In this document: positions 51,430-62,710 of the stretch, in pieces
How the letters are laid out: the number at the start of each line of letters is the position of its first letter
Numbering within the stretch: position 1 is the first letter of the stretch
Assembly: GCA_963513935.1 (NCBI GenBank)
Contig: OY740773.1
Coordinates: 96,085,291 to 96,149,290 of the forward strand
Length of the DNA stretch: 64,000 nucleotides
Direction of reading: 5' to 3'
Source of the DNA: Aphrophora alni
Lineage: Eukaryota > Arthropoda > Insecta > Hemiptera > Aphrophoridae
Made by a program: the position numbers and the translations under genes
Notes under the pieces: model-generated
What the model was told of the DNA's origin: nothing
Seen by the model: the letters and a program-made list of their open reading frames with translations, nothing else
Databases searched by the model: none

Positions 51430-52640
51430 CCAACAACTCATGTCAGAAAAGGCAAACAACAATTGTTCTCAATCTTAATGGTGAAGTTAATTGAATTGTA
51501 GAGAGAAATTAAATGGCTAACAAAATACACGAGGATATTTCCCGACTAACCACAGCGGCAACATCATCTATATAACGCACCCGTATACGCGGGAAATATT
51601 CATCTCTTGTTTATTCGTAGTGTCATAGTAGATCATAAAACCTTTTGCCACGAAATACAACAAAAAATTTCTCATAGCTGTTTCCTCTAACTGCAAATAA
51701 TATTCCCCAACTTGCCGAAAAATATTCTGTGACATACACAAATTGATTTGTACTCCTTAGATACATCATCACTCTAATGCGAATCTAATAACATATAGGG
51801 ATGTTCGAGTAGAGGTAACAGACAAAAAAAAACAGATATCTGCCTGGATGTTAAACAGTCGCAAAAACTCCAAGAAATCTTTCACTTCAAAATATTGCAT
51901 AGACTCTACACTTTGCAACTGTTGTAACGTAAAACCAACCATTCTGATAACAAATAATTTCGAGAATCAATAGCATCATTTGTTTCCCCGTTTTATGAAC
52001 TTTTTGCAAACAATGAAATCTCTGTAGCACAATATTAGATACCACCAACCTACGTAAAAGATTGCTATCAAACAATTTACTACTCCTTTTCAAAGTCCCT
52101 AATCGATTTACCTGACTTAATTAAAGGGTTTTTATCATTAGCAACATATGGCCTATCTTCAAAAATACAGCTTACAATCCATTTTGTTCATTATAACAAT
52201 GAAATTGCACTTACCAGCCTTCAAGTGGAAACATCTTGACTTAATAAACTGTTAACATTGTTCACATCATTTTTATTCTAATAATAAGTGCGAACCTTAT
52301 TCTTTTCATATAATTCACACTTTACATTTGTCCTAAAACCACTCTTAACCACATTAATAACAAAACTGACGTTTGTCTGGATATTTACCAATAAGGACTC
52401 GGTGTCTCTATTCCTACTCGGCAAGGAATATTTTAACCTCTAATTCAACAGATCCATCTTTGAAGTGAACGTCTCTTTAATCCATTTATGCACAAACGTG
52501 TGATCATTACAATAAAATCCAGTAGGCAATCGTTTCTGAATATTGTGGTCCACATTATTGGGAAGTTAGACCTTTAAATTTATTTTCCAGGTTTCTCCTA
52601 TTCAAATCATGCTTAAGGCCAATTACTTCTAATCTTTTCA
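51430..52640 (-). pseudogene. Penelope-like element reverse transcriptase, heavily frameshifted
   Basis: Read on the minus strand, RT motifs follow in the right order but in changing frames. They are KAGKCNFIVIMNK (52179-52227; family K-D-x-G-N-x-V-V-M-D-K), LQRFHCLQKVHKTGK (about 51980-52025; family FYGLPKIHK), and YLYSNIPI (about 51794-51820; family DVTSLYTNIPI). Next come MSQNIFRQVGEYYLQLEETA and MRNFLLYFVAK (about 51630-51745; family GTAMGNPLSPFVAN). RYIDDVAAVVSRE has the catalytic YIDD at 51563-51574. Finally NSINFTIKIENN (about 51440-51500; family SINFTxExENN) leads into a proline-phenylalanine-leucine end. The first catalytic Asp in DVTSL is lost. No GIY-YIG endonuclease is visible downstream. 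The order and motif types identify a Penelope-like retroelement rather than an LTR or LINE RT. Confidence 0.75.
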
Positions 52641-53131
52641 CCAAAAATAAAACAAATCACATGCAGTCAAACAATCATATGAATATTTTCAAATTCATAA
52701 GTTCTGAGCTCCAGTTTAGCTTTACCTGAATACAGAGATTTATATTTTTAATTCAACCAGTTTTTAGTACAATCTTTGAATTAATATGTTTTACTATAGA
52801 AACATCGATTTTTTGTAAACGTTGGAAACACATTAAACTTCTTATATATACAGTAGAACCTCCCATATCCTTCCATGACGGGACCGGGCCGTGGTCGGAA
52901 CGGCCAAAAGGTCGGATATCGGGAGGAGCGTAAAATGCCGTTCCCAGGTACAAAAAATGCCACACAGTACTGTAATACAACTTTATTACACCTTTAAAAA
53001 TATTGTGTATACATTTCAAACATTTTCTGACATGAAATTAAATACGTAAATATTGTATATTCAACTTGTAAAACTATTGATTATCATTTACAAGTTGTAA
53101 TGATTTTACATTTCAAACTTTTACTGTTACG

Positions 53132-53263
53132 TTAAACTTTTACTTTTACGTTAAACTCGTCACAAAGCTCTTTTACAGATTCCCCTCTGTCAAGTCTTTT
53201 TAACACATTTAACCGCGTCTCAAACGAAACCAACACACGCTTCCGTTTTCGTAACTCGCTCAT
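53132..53263 (-). pseudogene. pogo/Tigger transposase, N-terminal CENP-B-type helix-turn-helix remnant
   Basis: A 43-codon frame starts ATG at 53261-53263 with MSELRKRKRVLVSFETRLNV and continues KRLDRGESVKELCDEFNV before a stop at 53132. This is the first half of the CENP-B/Psq-type DNA-binding domain that pogo-family transposases use to bind their ends. The rest of the domain (normally GKSTI...), the second helix-turn-helix and the DDE domain are deleted. The stop follows a small VKVKV duplication (TACTTTTACGTTAAAC is repeated). Confidence 0.82.
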
Positions 53264-53417
53264 TTTTATTTACTGTATATACTGTGCGTACCTGTCAAAG
53301 AAAACTGAAAAGAAATGTTATATTTTCCATAATGCATACTAAATTGATTCGTGGAAAAAAAGCGGCCCATCAAACGTTTTTGCAGGTGTATGTCTGCTAT
53401 ATCGACGGGTGCCAATG

Positions 53418-53643
53418 CCGCGGTGTTATTATGCCGCCGACAATGGGATACCGCTAACGAAAAAGTCGTTTGATATCGCCGCCGCTTTGGTGCCGCGGTG
53501 TTTTTACGTCGCCGACATTGGGATACCGGTATCGACAAAGTCGTTTGATATTGCCGCCGCTTTGGTGCCGCGGTGTTTTTACACTGCCGTCAATGGGATA
53601 CCGCTTTCGACAAAGTCTTTTGATATCGCCGCCGCTTTGGGTT
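53418..53643 (+). repeat. 75-bp GC-rich minisatellite, three units
   Basis: Units start CCGCGGTG at 53418, 53493 and 53568 (period exactly 75) and end in GCCGCCGCTTTGG. Because 75 is a multiple of three, a plus-strand frame (53409-53906) runs through all units as a 25-residue repeat beginning PRCFY and ending SFDIAAAL. Its reading frame is not shared with the transposase, so a real protein is unlikely. The GC-rich, CpG-containing units contrast with the AT-rich surroundings. Confidence 0.92.
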
Positions 53644-53901
53644 TAAATTACAATTTATTTTTTGCCCTTATTCCCAATAACCCAGCATTTCACAAACTCG
53701 GTACACTTCCGGTCCACATTACGCTGAGTTTGCGGGACTCTACTGTATCGATGAGTCACTTTTTCAAGTCTGTACAGGCTCGCGAACGTAAACGGACTGT
53801 GAGAGCGCGAGTAAACAATAGACAGAGGGACGGTCGGACACTAGGTCGGATATCGGGAGGAGTCGGATGTGGGAAGGTCGGATATGGGAGGTTCCACTGT
53901 A

Positions 53902-54182
53902 GCTAAATACAAATGTCATTGTTAATGAGAATATTCTTATCTAAAAACAACAACACAATTAACTGTTAATAGTGAGCTGCTTTATACCAGCTAGTTGGTT
54001 TAGGATTGTATGTGATTTTTTATCCCCTTTTCTCTGTCATATGTTTATGAATTTGTGTACGTGAATACATGTATATTATTTCTATGTTTATTTCTCAGGA
54101 TTATACGTTGCATTCATATTTCAATTGTGAATTTGACTTGTGTTTATTGTTTTTATTTATTTTTTTATTTTTATATTTCTCT

Positions 54183-54235
<53 letters not shown>

Positions 54236-55019
54236 CATTATATTTAGTTTTTATATTCTGTGTTACCACCACAGACTTCATCTATTGGATTTCGAAGTAT
54301 CATTTTGATGGGTACAATGCGAAATTATGGGAAACACAAAAACTGAAAAAGTAGCAGAGGAAGCTACAAGTCAGATGCCAGTCATACAGCGTGTTATGAT
54401 ATCTGATTTTGTATCAACCGTTAAATTCGTTGTGCATAGGAAATGAGATTAATAATGGACAAATATAAACTGAGGCAAGTTAATGATACTGTCCGTCCGT
54501 GAAACACGTGGTAAAAACCCGCCTTCGTTCAATTATCACTCATGGAACATGGGAATCTGCCGCAACCCTATTTTGTCACTTTTATTCGCATGCTTCTTGA
54601 CTGTGTTGGTCTGAGAGATCAACATGACATTTACCCTACATAATTCCATTCAGGTGTTGTCGGGAGATAAAGCCGAGATCCTTAATGGAATATTGTCCTT
54701 TTTGTGACGATTGAAAATTTGTGCTACAATTTATGATTTTCGATTTATTTTTAGCAGGGCCGTTTTACAGACCTGTAATATTAAGTTTGATATCTATTTA
54801 ATTTTATCCCTGTTAACTCGTTGCCGGTTCCATTTACACCCTGATAATTTAAAATTGTTGTTTATTGTGTTTTATTACAATTAATCATTTTTAACTTCTT
54901 GTAGGGTCCCTTTATATTCCTGTAACATGTTTTTTTTTCAATGTATATTTATTTAGTTTGTTAGTATTTATTTTACTATAGTTCATGATTTTAACTAGTT
55001 TCAGTGTTGGTAATGTAGT
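53902..55019. other. Non-coding stretch with a TA microsatellite
   Basis: Apart from the TA repeat (54186-54232) I see only AT-rich DNA. A slightly GC-richer part (54360-54700) has no recognisable domain. Confidence 0.5.
54186..54232. repeat. (TA)n microsatellite
   Basis: About 47 bases of uninterrupted TA dinucleotide. The open frames rich in Ile-Tyr across it are artefacts. Confidence 0.97.
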
Positions 55020-56624
55020 CGAAAATTCTTTAACGAAAAATAAATCACAATTCCTGAGCTAAAATAATGAAATATACAATAATGTTTTTTGACAAGTCCC
55101 ATCTGTGTAGAATCAAAATGTTCCATTCAAATATCCCCCGAGACCGATTCACAATACAACGCAGTTTGTCAAGCTTGTACAGTATCCTGTTTTATGTCTA
55201 CAGCTTCCCATTTTACTTAACAAGTTTTATTTGGAAAAGAAAGAACAATACCGTAACGTTATGGTTATGTACCGTGCAAGAGTCATTATGTTTTATGTAA
55301 GTGGTTTAAATAACTACATGTATAAATGCATCAGTTAGCAGTATCAACTTTTTCACATTATTTAAACTGTTTCTGGGCCCCATTAACGCTACGAACTAAC
55401 GTATATAATTATCTCTGGTATATAAATCGATAACCAGGTATATAACCTCATTACGTCCTGTAAGTTAAACGCTAACTGTGATAATACTTCTAACGCTATC
55501 ATCTTAATAAATTAAACATTATATCAAACATAAATTACAATCTACAGACATTTCCATAATATCTTGTAAATATTAGAAATTTATCCTCAATAATAATTCA
55601 AATTTAACTGAAATCCAGTTCAGCAAAAATAACTATATTTGGTTTAATATGTTGCATTTAACATTACTATATACTATTAAAAACATTAAAAATGTCAATA
55701 TTACTTATGTTAGTTATTTTGCCCAATGGAAATCGTACATTTGTTTAAAAATCGTTCATGTATTGTATTTAAACATAATTTGTATTAAAATCCACAATTT
55801 ATTTTTTCTTTAACTTTACAAATAGTTGGACTAGTGACCTAATTGTTACTTTCAAGTTTTCAATTAGTTTGTATCAGCACATCGTAAGTAATGGTAAGGG
55901 GTAATAGAGATATTTATTTAGTAAGATAATAATAAATGATTTCGTAGAGCATAAATAAATAAAACCATATAACTTACATTTTATTAAATAATCAATGATA
56001 TAAGTTATATACACTTTGTATATATCATATTTTATTAACAAATTTCATGTTTTTTACCTTTTTGGTGACATGTTCTCAATGATATTTATAACGGATATTT
56101 TTATTTCAAAGTCTTAATTTGTTATATTATAAATAGTTTTTAGTATATTTTACCTAATTTTAATATTAGTATTCATACGCTCCTTAGTTGAGGGTTTTTT
56201 AAATAACTCCGTATAACATTATTTAAATCGACTCTACATTTCGTTTTAAAAACTACTTATCTGATCTGTAAAAATCATGACATGAAGACGAAGCTATGAC
56301 ATATCAGAAACATGTATTCAAATAAATGAATATCTAGTGTTTGATCAAATTGACTTATACAGTAATTACATTGACATTATTTGCCCAATTAAGTTTACAG
56401 CTCTCTGTCTTTTATCGGAGATTAGGTTGTTTTAACAACCAAATACTAATGAACGTCTCCTTTCAATTTATTGACATTTGTAGTCAAATTGTATAATTGA
56501 AACTAGTTCTCTACAAACAATATTCATTTACAAATAAAACAGCTGTAAACACATAAATAAACTACTTTTCTCAGAATCATGATTAACAGATATAAATAAA
56601 TCTTATATATTTATTCAATAGGTT

Positions 56625-56625
<1 letters not shown>

Positions 56626-56669
<44 letters not shown>
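56626..56669. repeat. Poly-T tract inside block Q
   Basis: 44 consecutive T. The aligned position in block P (about 36672) has only a six-T run, so the tract expanded in Q, or a retroposed tail was inserted there. Confidence 0.95.
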
Positions 56670-56671
<2 letters not shown>

Positions 56672-59600
56672 TAAGTTGTATGTTTTTAATTTTATAGTTA
56701 GTCAATGTACATTAAATCTAAATATAATATTTGCTCTTATCATTTTTAAGGCGGTCAAAAATATGATTATTAATATTATTGTTCACTTAAATTTTCAGAT
56801 AAATAATATAAGATGTTTTCAATATAATTGGAATTGAATCAAGGTAAAATTACTGTTTAAACAAATATGGTGACATATTTTCTCTAAAACGATCAGAAAA
56901 TCCCTTATTTTTGTCCGAATAGAGGGAATGTCTTAGGCAGTAACAAAGATTACTTTTCCTCCGGCGTGTTAACATCCTATTATCCAAGAAAATTACAATC
57001 GCATGCGGAAATACATATACATTTTAACCATTGTGTACGACAACTCTTCATTTCATAAACCATTAAGGTTTATCTTGTTTCGATTCACTTTACTTGCCCC
57101 TGGATTTTATATCGTTTGTCTGCTTGTATCATAATCCAATTAACGGATGGTTGTATCAAAACGAGGATATGCTTTACCATGTTGTTTGCGGCAATGTGTC
57201 ATCCAATGACCTCACACATCCTTGCACATACCTTACAGTAACCGCTCGTCGTTTCTTTTATGATTTTAAAGAGAATCATGTAGTTGTTAAAACATGGGTG
57301 TCCTAATTATACTCCCCCATGTTATGTGTCGAAGCGGTTAGCTATATTAACACCATGACGTTGGATCCATCTCCCTGGTATATCTGTCTGTCATCGTTCT
57401 TGCTACCTCGCATAAACACTCCTATCTTCAGTTCTACTCGCTTCCTTATCAGTCCAGTGATACTAGCTGTCACCGGTAGTGCGCTTGATGGCCCTGTTCT
57501 TTGCCCTGAAGGAATCGTCTTTTCCATTGGACGTTGAACCGAAAGTAAGCGAAAAGAAAAAGCATAAACAAAACATACTTTTGAAAAAAAAATCAATTTT
57601 CAATGTTTTTAAGTGAATTTTATATTCTGCAAATTAAATAGATCGTTTATTAGATCATCTTAATTTAGATTTCAAATATACTTTACAGTATGCCTAAGAT
57701 AATAGTAATGGGGAAAAACAAGGTCTAGGTAACCAGTACTATGTATAAGATCCAACTGTACTAGGTAGAATAAAATTATATTTCTAGAAGCGGACATAAA
57801 TTATTTTAACAGTGCACAACTACATAATACTGTCCCCCACCCCTTCTTGAAGTCTAACTTTATTATGGTACACCTCGATAATTTATACTTTGTAATCTTT
57901 ACCTATACGTAGAATCTACTTAAAAAAAAAAAAATTCTAAGTCTAAGGTAGTAAGTAAATTTAGCTAGCCTGAACTTTATCTTATTAAAATGTTTAAACG
58001 GACATTTCTGTAATATAAAAACTAATGTACGATGTTTTGGTAGTATAATGCAATCCCCGTTATTAAGCAATATTCCTAGAGCATTTTAAGAATGAAGAAA
58101 AACTTGATAACGGGAGTTGATTTATACTCCTGAAAGTTGTGTATTGGTTTCTGTATTCATATATAATGACAAATGACAGATTAAAACCATTTTAATAATA
58201 TAAACAATCCATCTTGAGCAAATAATATTAAAATCGGAAATTTATCATTCAAATAAAAATTTAGGTAGTTCCTCATTCCTGAGAAGATTGTTGAAAATAG
58301 AATCAAATATATAAAGTAAAAGTAATGTTATAGCTGAATAGATAAAATTTCCTTTGTAATTGTTTAAAGCCAATATCACATGACCATGTGTCCCATGTGA
58401 AACTGTTGATTTATCATCTGACTTCACCTCATAAAGTACATTATTAAAAAACGAGCGACTAAAAAGAAAATGGTTCCAAACTGTGTTTAATTATCTTAAT
58501 TAATTAACAACTTTGAAAAGGGTAGAAAATAACCCCTTAGACGAGTGTAATTTTTTTGTCCACTAAGGATTTTTAGTAATGTACCGAACATAATTATAAT
58601 AATATAATGAAAACCTAAATTAAATAAATCCTGTAAAAAATATATATAACTGCAAACTGAAGTAACAACAAATAGCCAGATATATGTACAAAAAAGTATA
58701 TTTTTAATTAACTTACCGTGACGAATAGGTCATTAAACAAAAGTGTTTATTGTGCAAATAACAAAACATAGAAAACTAAACCTATAATTTAAAACTGGAT
58801 GACTGTTAAATTTTATAAAACATTTATAAACATTGTCTAAAATACATTTGCATTTTATAATTTTGAAATAAATATTATTTCTGAATTATTGTATAATTAC
58901 GCTCTGAATTGTCTTAGGCTTCTAGAAATGCAGTTACTATTAGTTTCACTATTATACACTCGCTAACAGTGTGTGTTAGATTGTCGGAATAGATTTACTG
59001 AAAATTAAAAACGGTAAAAATTGAATTGAGTTAAATTATCTATTTCCTTTAGATAAGAAAGAACACAAACCTAATATTTTCTTCTTTTTCCATAAACTAC
59101 ATTATTTAGTTCGAAGAGCGAATCGATCCCGTGATGTTTTTCCTTGTTGTTATATATTATAATCTCAATGTATCAACCTCAAGCTTACTTCTTGTATTTA
59201 GGTTACGAATGACAAACGTTCCCACAGACGATAACATAAAGCTATACATCAATAACTGTCTTGGTTCAATTCGGAAATGTGTTCATTCAAGTGCAAAGAT
59301 CCACTTTAGCAATACGAAACATGACACGTGGTGCTTGTTTTTATTGTATTCCATTATAAGAACGATGTTAAAGTCTTAAGTAATGTTAAATTTAAAAAAA
59401 TAAAAATAAATATTTTCAATAATTATAATTGAAATAAACGGACATTAAATCACGATGAAGCGTTTAGCTTTAATAATAATACTTTCGTCATATATTACTT
59501 TAATAAGATCTTAATCTGAAACAATTACTTACTTGCTTTGGTTCTTACTAATGAGTGTCATGATCCAACAGATACCAATTGTTTCTGTCTTGGTCGTCAA

Positions 59601-59779
59601 TAGTAGATTAATAAAAAACCTTAATCAAATAGGAGTGAAACTCGAGTTTGAAAATGAATTATTCTAAATATGTCTTTGTCCTACCGATTCAACTTGTACT
59701 TCGTCTGGTTTGGAATATTATACTAAAATTAAATATTGATAAAACGATTATTTATTTTGTCTTCATCTTTTTTTCCCTA

Positions 59780-60229
59780 ATGAAATGAAAAATCTTTATT
59801 ATTTCTTCCATTAAAGTACAAAATACAATACCACATTTTACATATGCATAGGATAGAAATAATAACCACCTAGGTTATTTACCTGTGAAGGTGGATTTAA
59901 TATTCTTAAGGATCAATATAGTTTTAATGAGTATTGGAAGGCAACGAACCAGCCAAATAATAATATAATAAACACACAAAACAAAATAACAAAGCACTAA
60001 AACAGATGATTAACTCTTCTGAATTACACTTCATTCACTTTACTTACTATACAACATAATACTAACATTTCTAATTAATAGTATTGAAAAAATTATCAAC
60101 ATTTTCTATCTCTAGTAAATACTCCCACAAACGCTTGGCAAATTGAACTCTGTTAGAAGAAGATTTTATGTTTAAAGGCAGACAGTTAAAAAAATTTGGT
60201 GCCAGAAATATATAAAACTTTTTAAAAGC
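59780..60229 (-). pseudogene. 3' end of a second non-LTR retrotransposon
   Basis: On the minus strand a frame open from 60229 to TAG (60071-60073), 53 codons, reads FYIFLAPNFFNCLPLNIKSS, then FAKRLWEYLLEIENVDNFF. The F-(x)n-FNxLPxxIK pattern followed by a short helix before the stop is the usual C-terminal tail of jockey-type LINE reverse transcriptases. The 3' UTR runs left and ends with an AATAAAG-like signal near 59790. The segment is absent from the matching part of copy A, which explains the longer Z-W spacing in Q. It differs from the tail at 33070-33475, so it belongs to another family. Confidence 0.62.
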
Positions 60230-60821
60230 TTAGACTTTTAAAAGCTTTAAAACTTATTTTCAGCTTAGAAATAATAATTTCTATGATATGTTAGGCAAAT
60301 GTTTTTTTCATTAGGGGTATATTTTTACTTTTAAGGGTAGAACTTCGAGACATAGTATATATATTTTGAGTATATACTTTATTTAAAAATAATTGAATAA
60401 TACTAAACAATACTTTACACCATACATTGATTTATACTATAATAACATGGATGTATTCGTGGCTAGCTTTAGAGATCCTTTGCAGGATCGTCAACATCCC
60501 AATCTCGGTTCAATTACCTGTATGTTAAATGATTATTTTTTTAAGTATAAATATTATTTGATTGTCAAATACAATCAATATGACAACTTTTATAAAATAT
60601 GACACATTTCTAATTAATTATCGTGCTATCTAAAATTTTATTTGTTACAGTTGCTAAATTATAAACATGTAAGAAGTATACAAATAAACTCATGCTGTAT
60701 AATAACAGCCTTAATGAAACCAATTAAATATATATTTCACCAGTAAGGTGATTGTAATTAGTTTGTTATGGGTAGATAATTACAAAGAATTACTTCTCTC
60801 ACTTTGTACTGTGTTTTTGTA

Positions 60822-60910
60822 TCTGTAATTACAGTTTCTCTGAAAGGATTTTCCTGTCTATTGTGGAAATAGGGTTAATGAAGCAGTAAAAGGACTGATA
60901 CTCGGTTAGT
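60822..60910 (+). repeat. Conserved patch Y, copy 3 (block Q)
   Basis: It contains ATTACAGTTTCTCTGAAAGG, then TTTTCCTGTC, ATTGTGGAAATAGGGTTAAT and GAAGCAGTAAAAGGACTGAT. It is closest to copy 1, with which it shares a downstream ATCGGATTTTTT and a TCTTTGATTGCAGA stretch. Confidence 0.8.
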
Positions 60911-62454
60911 TAACACGCTTATTTCAACCCATTGTACATTTAAAAGGAATCGGATTTTTTTTCGCATGCTACTACTACATTAATTAAACGTGTGCTACAT
61001 AAAGGGTCGAGTACGTTTTAATCTTTGATTGCAGAGTGGACTTTATACTGACGTAATATCATCTCTGAATAAGTTATTTATTTAAAATTATTAAGTATAA
61101 ATTGTTCAAATATACCTGTGAGAAAAAACAATTTTTTAAATATAGAAAAAAATACTGCAATTTCCTTTCCAAATTCAATAATCTGTGCATGTATATATGT
61201 TTAGGTTTATGTATTAGACCTATTAGGTACCTGGTGGTTCATCAGACAACCTTTTCGAGGACTAAGAAGACGCTGAAGTCTCGTATATATAACATACTTT
61301 GTAATAAATTATTTTCAGATAAAAAGATAAAGCAATTCATCTAAAATAGTTTATAAATAGGTATTCTTAATAAATATAATATGTTTAACTGTACAAGAAA
61401 GTATATACAAAAATGTATATTTCCAATTTATTTGTTTATGACTTTAACATGGTAAAGGACACTATTAAACAAAATTGAAGAATATTGATTCAAATAAAAA
61501 TTGGAAAATTGCTGGAAGTTATTTACACAATATTTCCCTCTACAGAGTAAAATATTTTTAATAGCATATCTGGCATAGAATGTCTAATTAATTTTTTTTT
61601 AATATCAACAACGAAACTAGTTATTTTAAAGAAAACACAAAATGTAAATTTTGTACGTGTTCATTACAATGAATATGCATTTTCATTTGCTTTTAATAGT
61701 AAGTTATACATTTTTTTAAATTGACAAAAACACAAGGTAATATAACTATTCTTTGCTGACTGAAATTTAAGCAATGAAAAATCCGTCAACATCCATAAAT
61801 TCATTCAAAATGGTCATCAAATTATGAATCAATTTGTGAAATTGTCGAATTGTATAATTATATTTTACAGAGATTGTCTGAAGAAAGATTTATACTAAAG
61901 GTTTTTTTTATTGTTCTTTGTGTGGCAGTATTACATGAGCTATAACAAAGAATCTGGGACAAAGATATAGTACAAGTCTAGTGCACTGTGTAGTTCAGTA
62001 AATAGGGATAAAGGAATCAATCAGACTCAGAATAACTATTGCGTCTTCAACAAGTGCAATATATATATTACAATTTTTAATTTGTTTTATGAACATTTGC
62101 GTAAAAGTAATACACAAATTTTGATCGTTTACTCATCAAATTAAAAATCATTCAGCTTGTAAAAAATCATAAAATTCAGAAATATCTCTTTTATACAGAG
62201 ACTTTTGTGTAACATTGACATTTATATTCACAGTCTTGAAACCTTTTCAGCTGAATATTGCTCGCCACAAAAAAAAACTCAACGTGTGTAACGAAAATAG
62301 AAATGTTACGAAAATGAAAAATACCAGAATTTTTTATAACTCGTCATATCCCTATGCTAAGCCACACTCTGTGGCTCTTCCCAACAATATAAACTGTAAT
62401 TTTTTATCCGCTGAAAAATATTCCAAGCCAACGATCGACATGTTATATCGTGAG

Positions 62455-62506
62455 CACGCGCACGTTTGTGTGTGTGCGTGTGTATGCGTGCGTGCGTATG
62501 GGTGAT
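62455..62506. repeat. Alternating purine-pyrimidine (GT/GC) tract
   Basis: GCACGCGCACG followed by TG/CG-rich dinucleotides to about 62506. Alternating tracts of this kind can form left-handed DNA. The 96-codon frame that crosses it ends in a Cys-Val repeat, an artefact of the tract. Confidence 0.85.
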
Positions 62507-62616
62507 GCGCCCAAAGTGTTTGTCTCTTCACTTATAAAGTTTTATGTAAGAAATTTAAAATTAATAAATTTTTCCAAGAAATTATTTCCTTAGTAATCTA
62601 TTTTGCAAATCATGTT

Positions 62617-62710
62617 GGTAATTACAATTTATCTGAAGGGATTTTCCTGTCATTGTAACTACTGATAGAAGCAGGGTTAATGGAGAAATACAAGGTCTGA
62701 TATTGAAATA
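62617..62710 (+). repeat. Conserved patch Y, copy 4 (block Q)
   Basis: It contains GGTAATTACAATTTATCTGA, AGGGATTTTCCTGTC and GCAGGGTTAATGGAGAAATA, then AAGGTCTGATATTG. It is closest to copy 2 in block P. Confidence 0.78.

Larger units (their letters stand above)
52851..53899 (-). mobile_element. pogo/Tigger-like DNA transposon, internally deleted
   Basis: The 20-base terminal inverted repeat CAGTRGAACCTCCCATATCC (one mismatch between ends) is flanked by TA on both sides (52849-52850, 53900-53901), the target-site duplication of this family. Subterminal repeats (GTCGGATATCGGGAGGA) occur near both ends. Inside are a short minus-strand remnant of the transposase DNA-binding domain and a GC-rich minisatellite. 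At 1049 bp with no catalytic domain, it could move only with a transposase supplied elsewhere. Confidence 0.9.

Noticed and set aside
51025..51494. Overlapping 91-98 codon frames on both strands in the GC-richer segment
   Set aside because: No domain match, and frames on both strands are expected where stop codons are scarce in GC-richer DNA; kept only as an unexplained segment.
53409..53906. 165-codon plus-strand frame with 25-residue repeats
   Set aside because: Produced by a 75-bp minisatellite inside a non-autonomous transposon; no domain, and the frame simply runs into the terminal repeat.
54055..54354. Two overlapping frames of 79-99 codons
   Set aside because: Created by the TA microsatellite (Ile-Tyr repeats).
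62215..62505. 96-codon frame ending in a Cys/Val repeat
   Set aside because: The tail is the GT/GC tract; the rest has no recognisable domain and is not conserved in block P.
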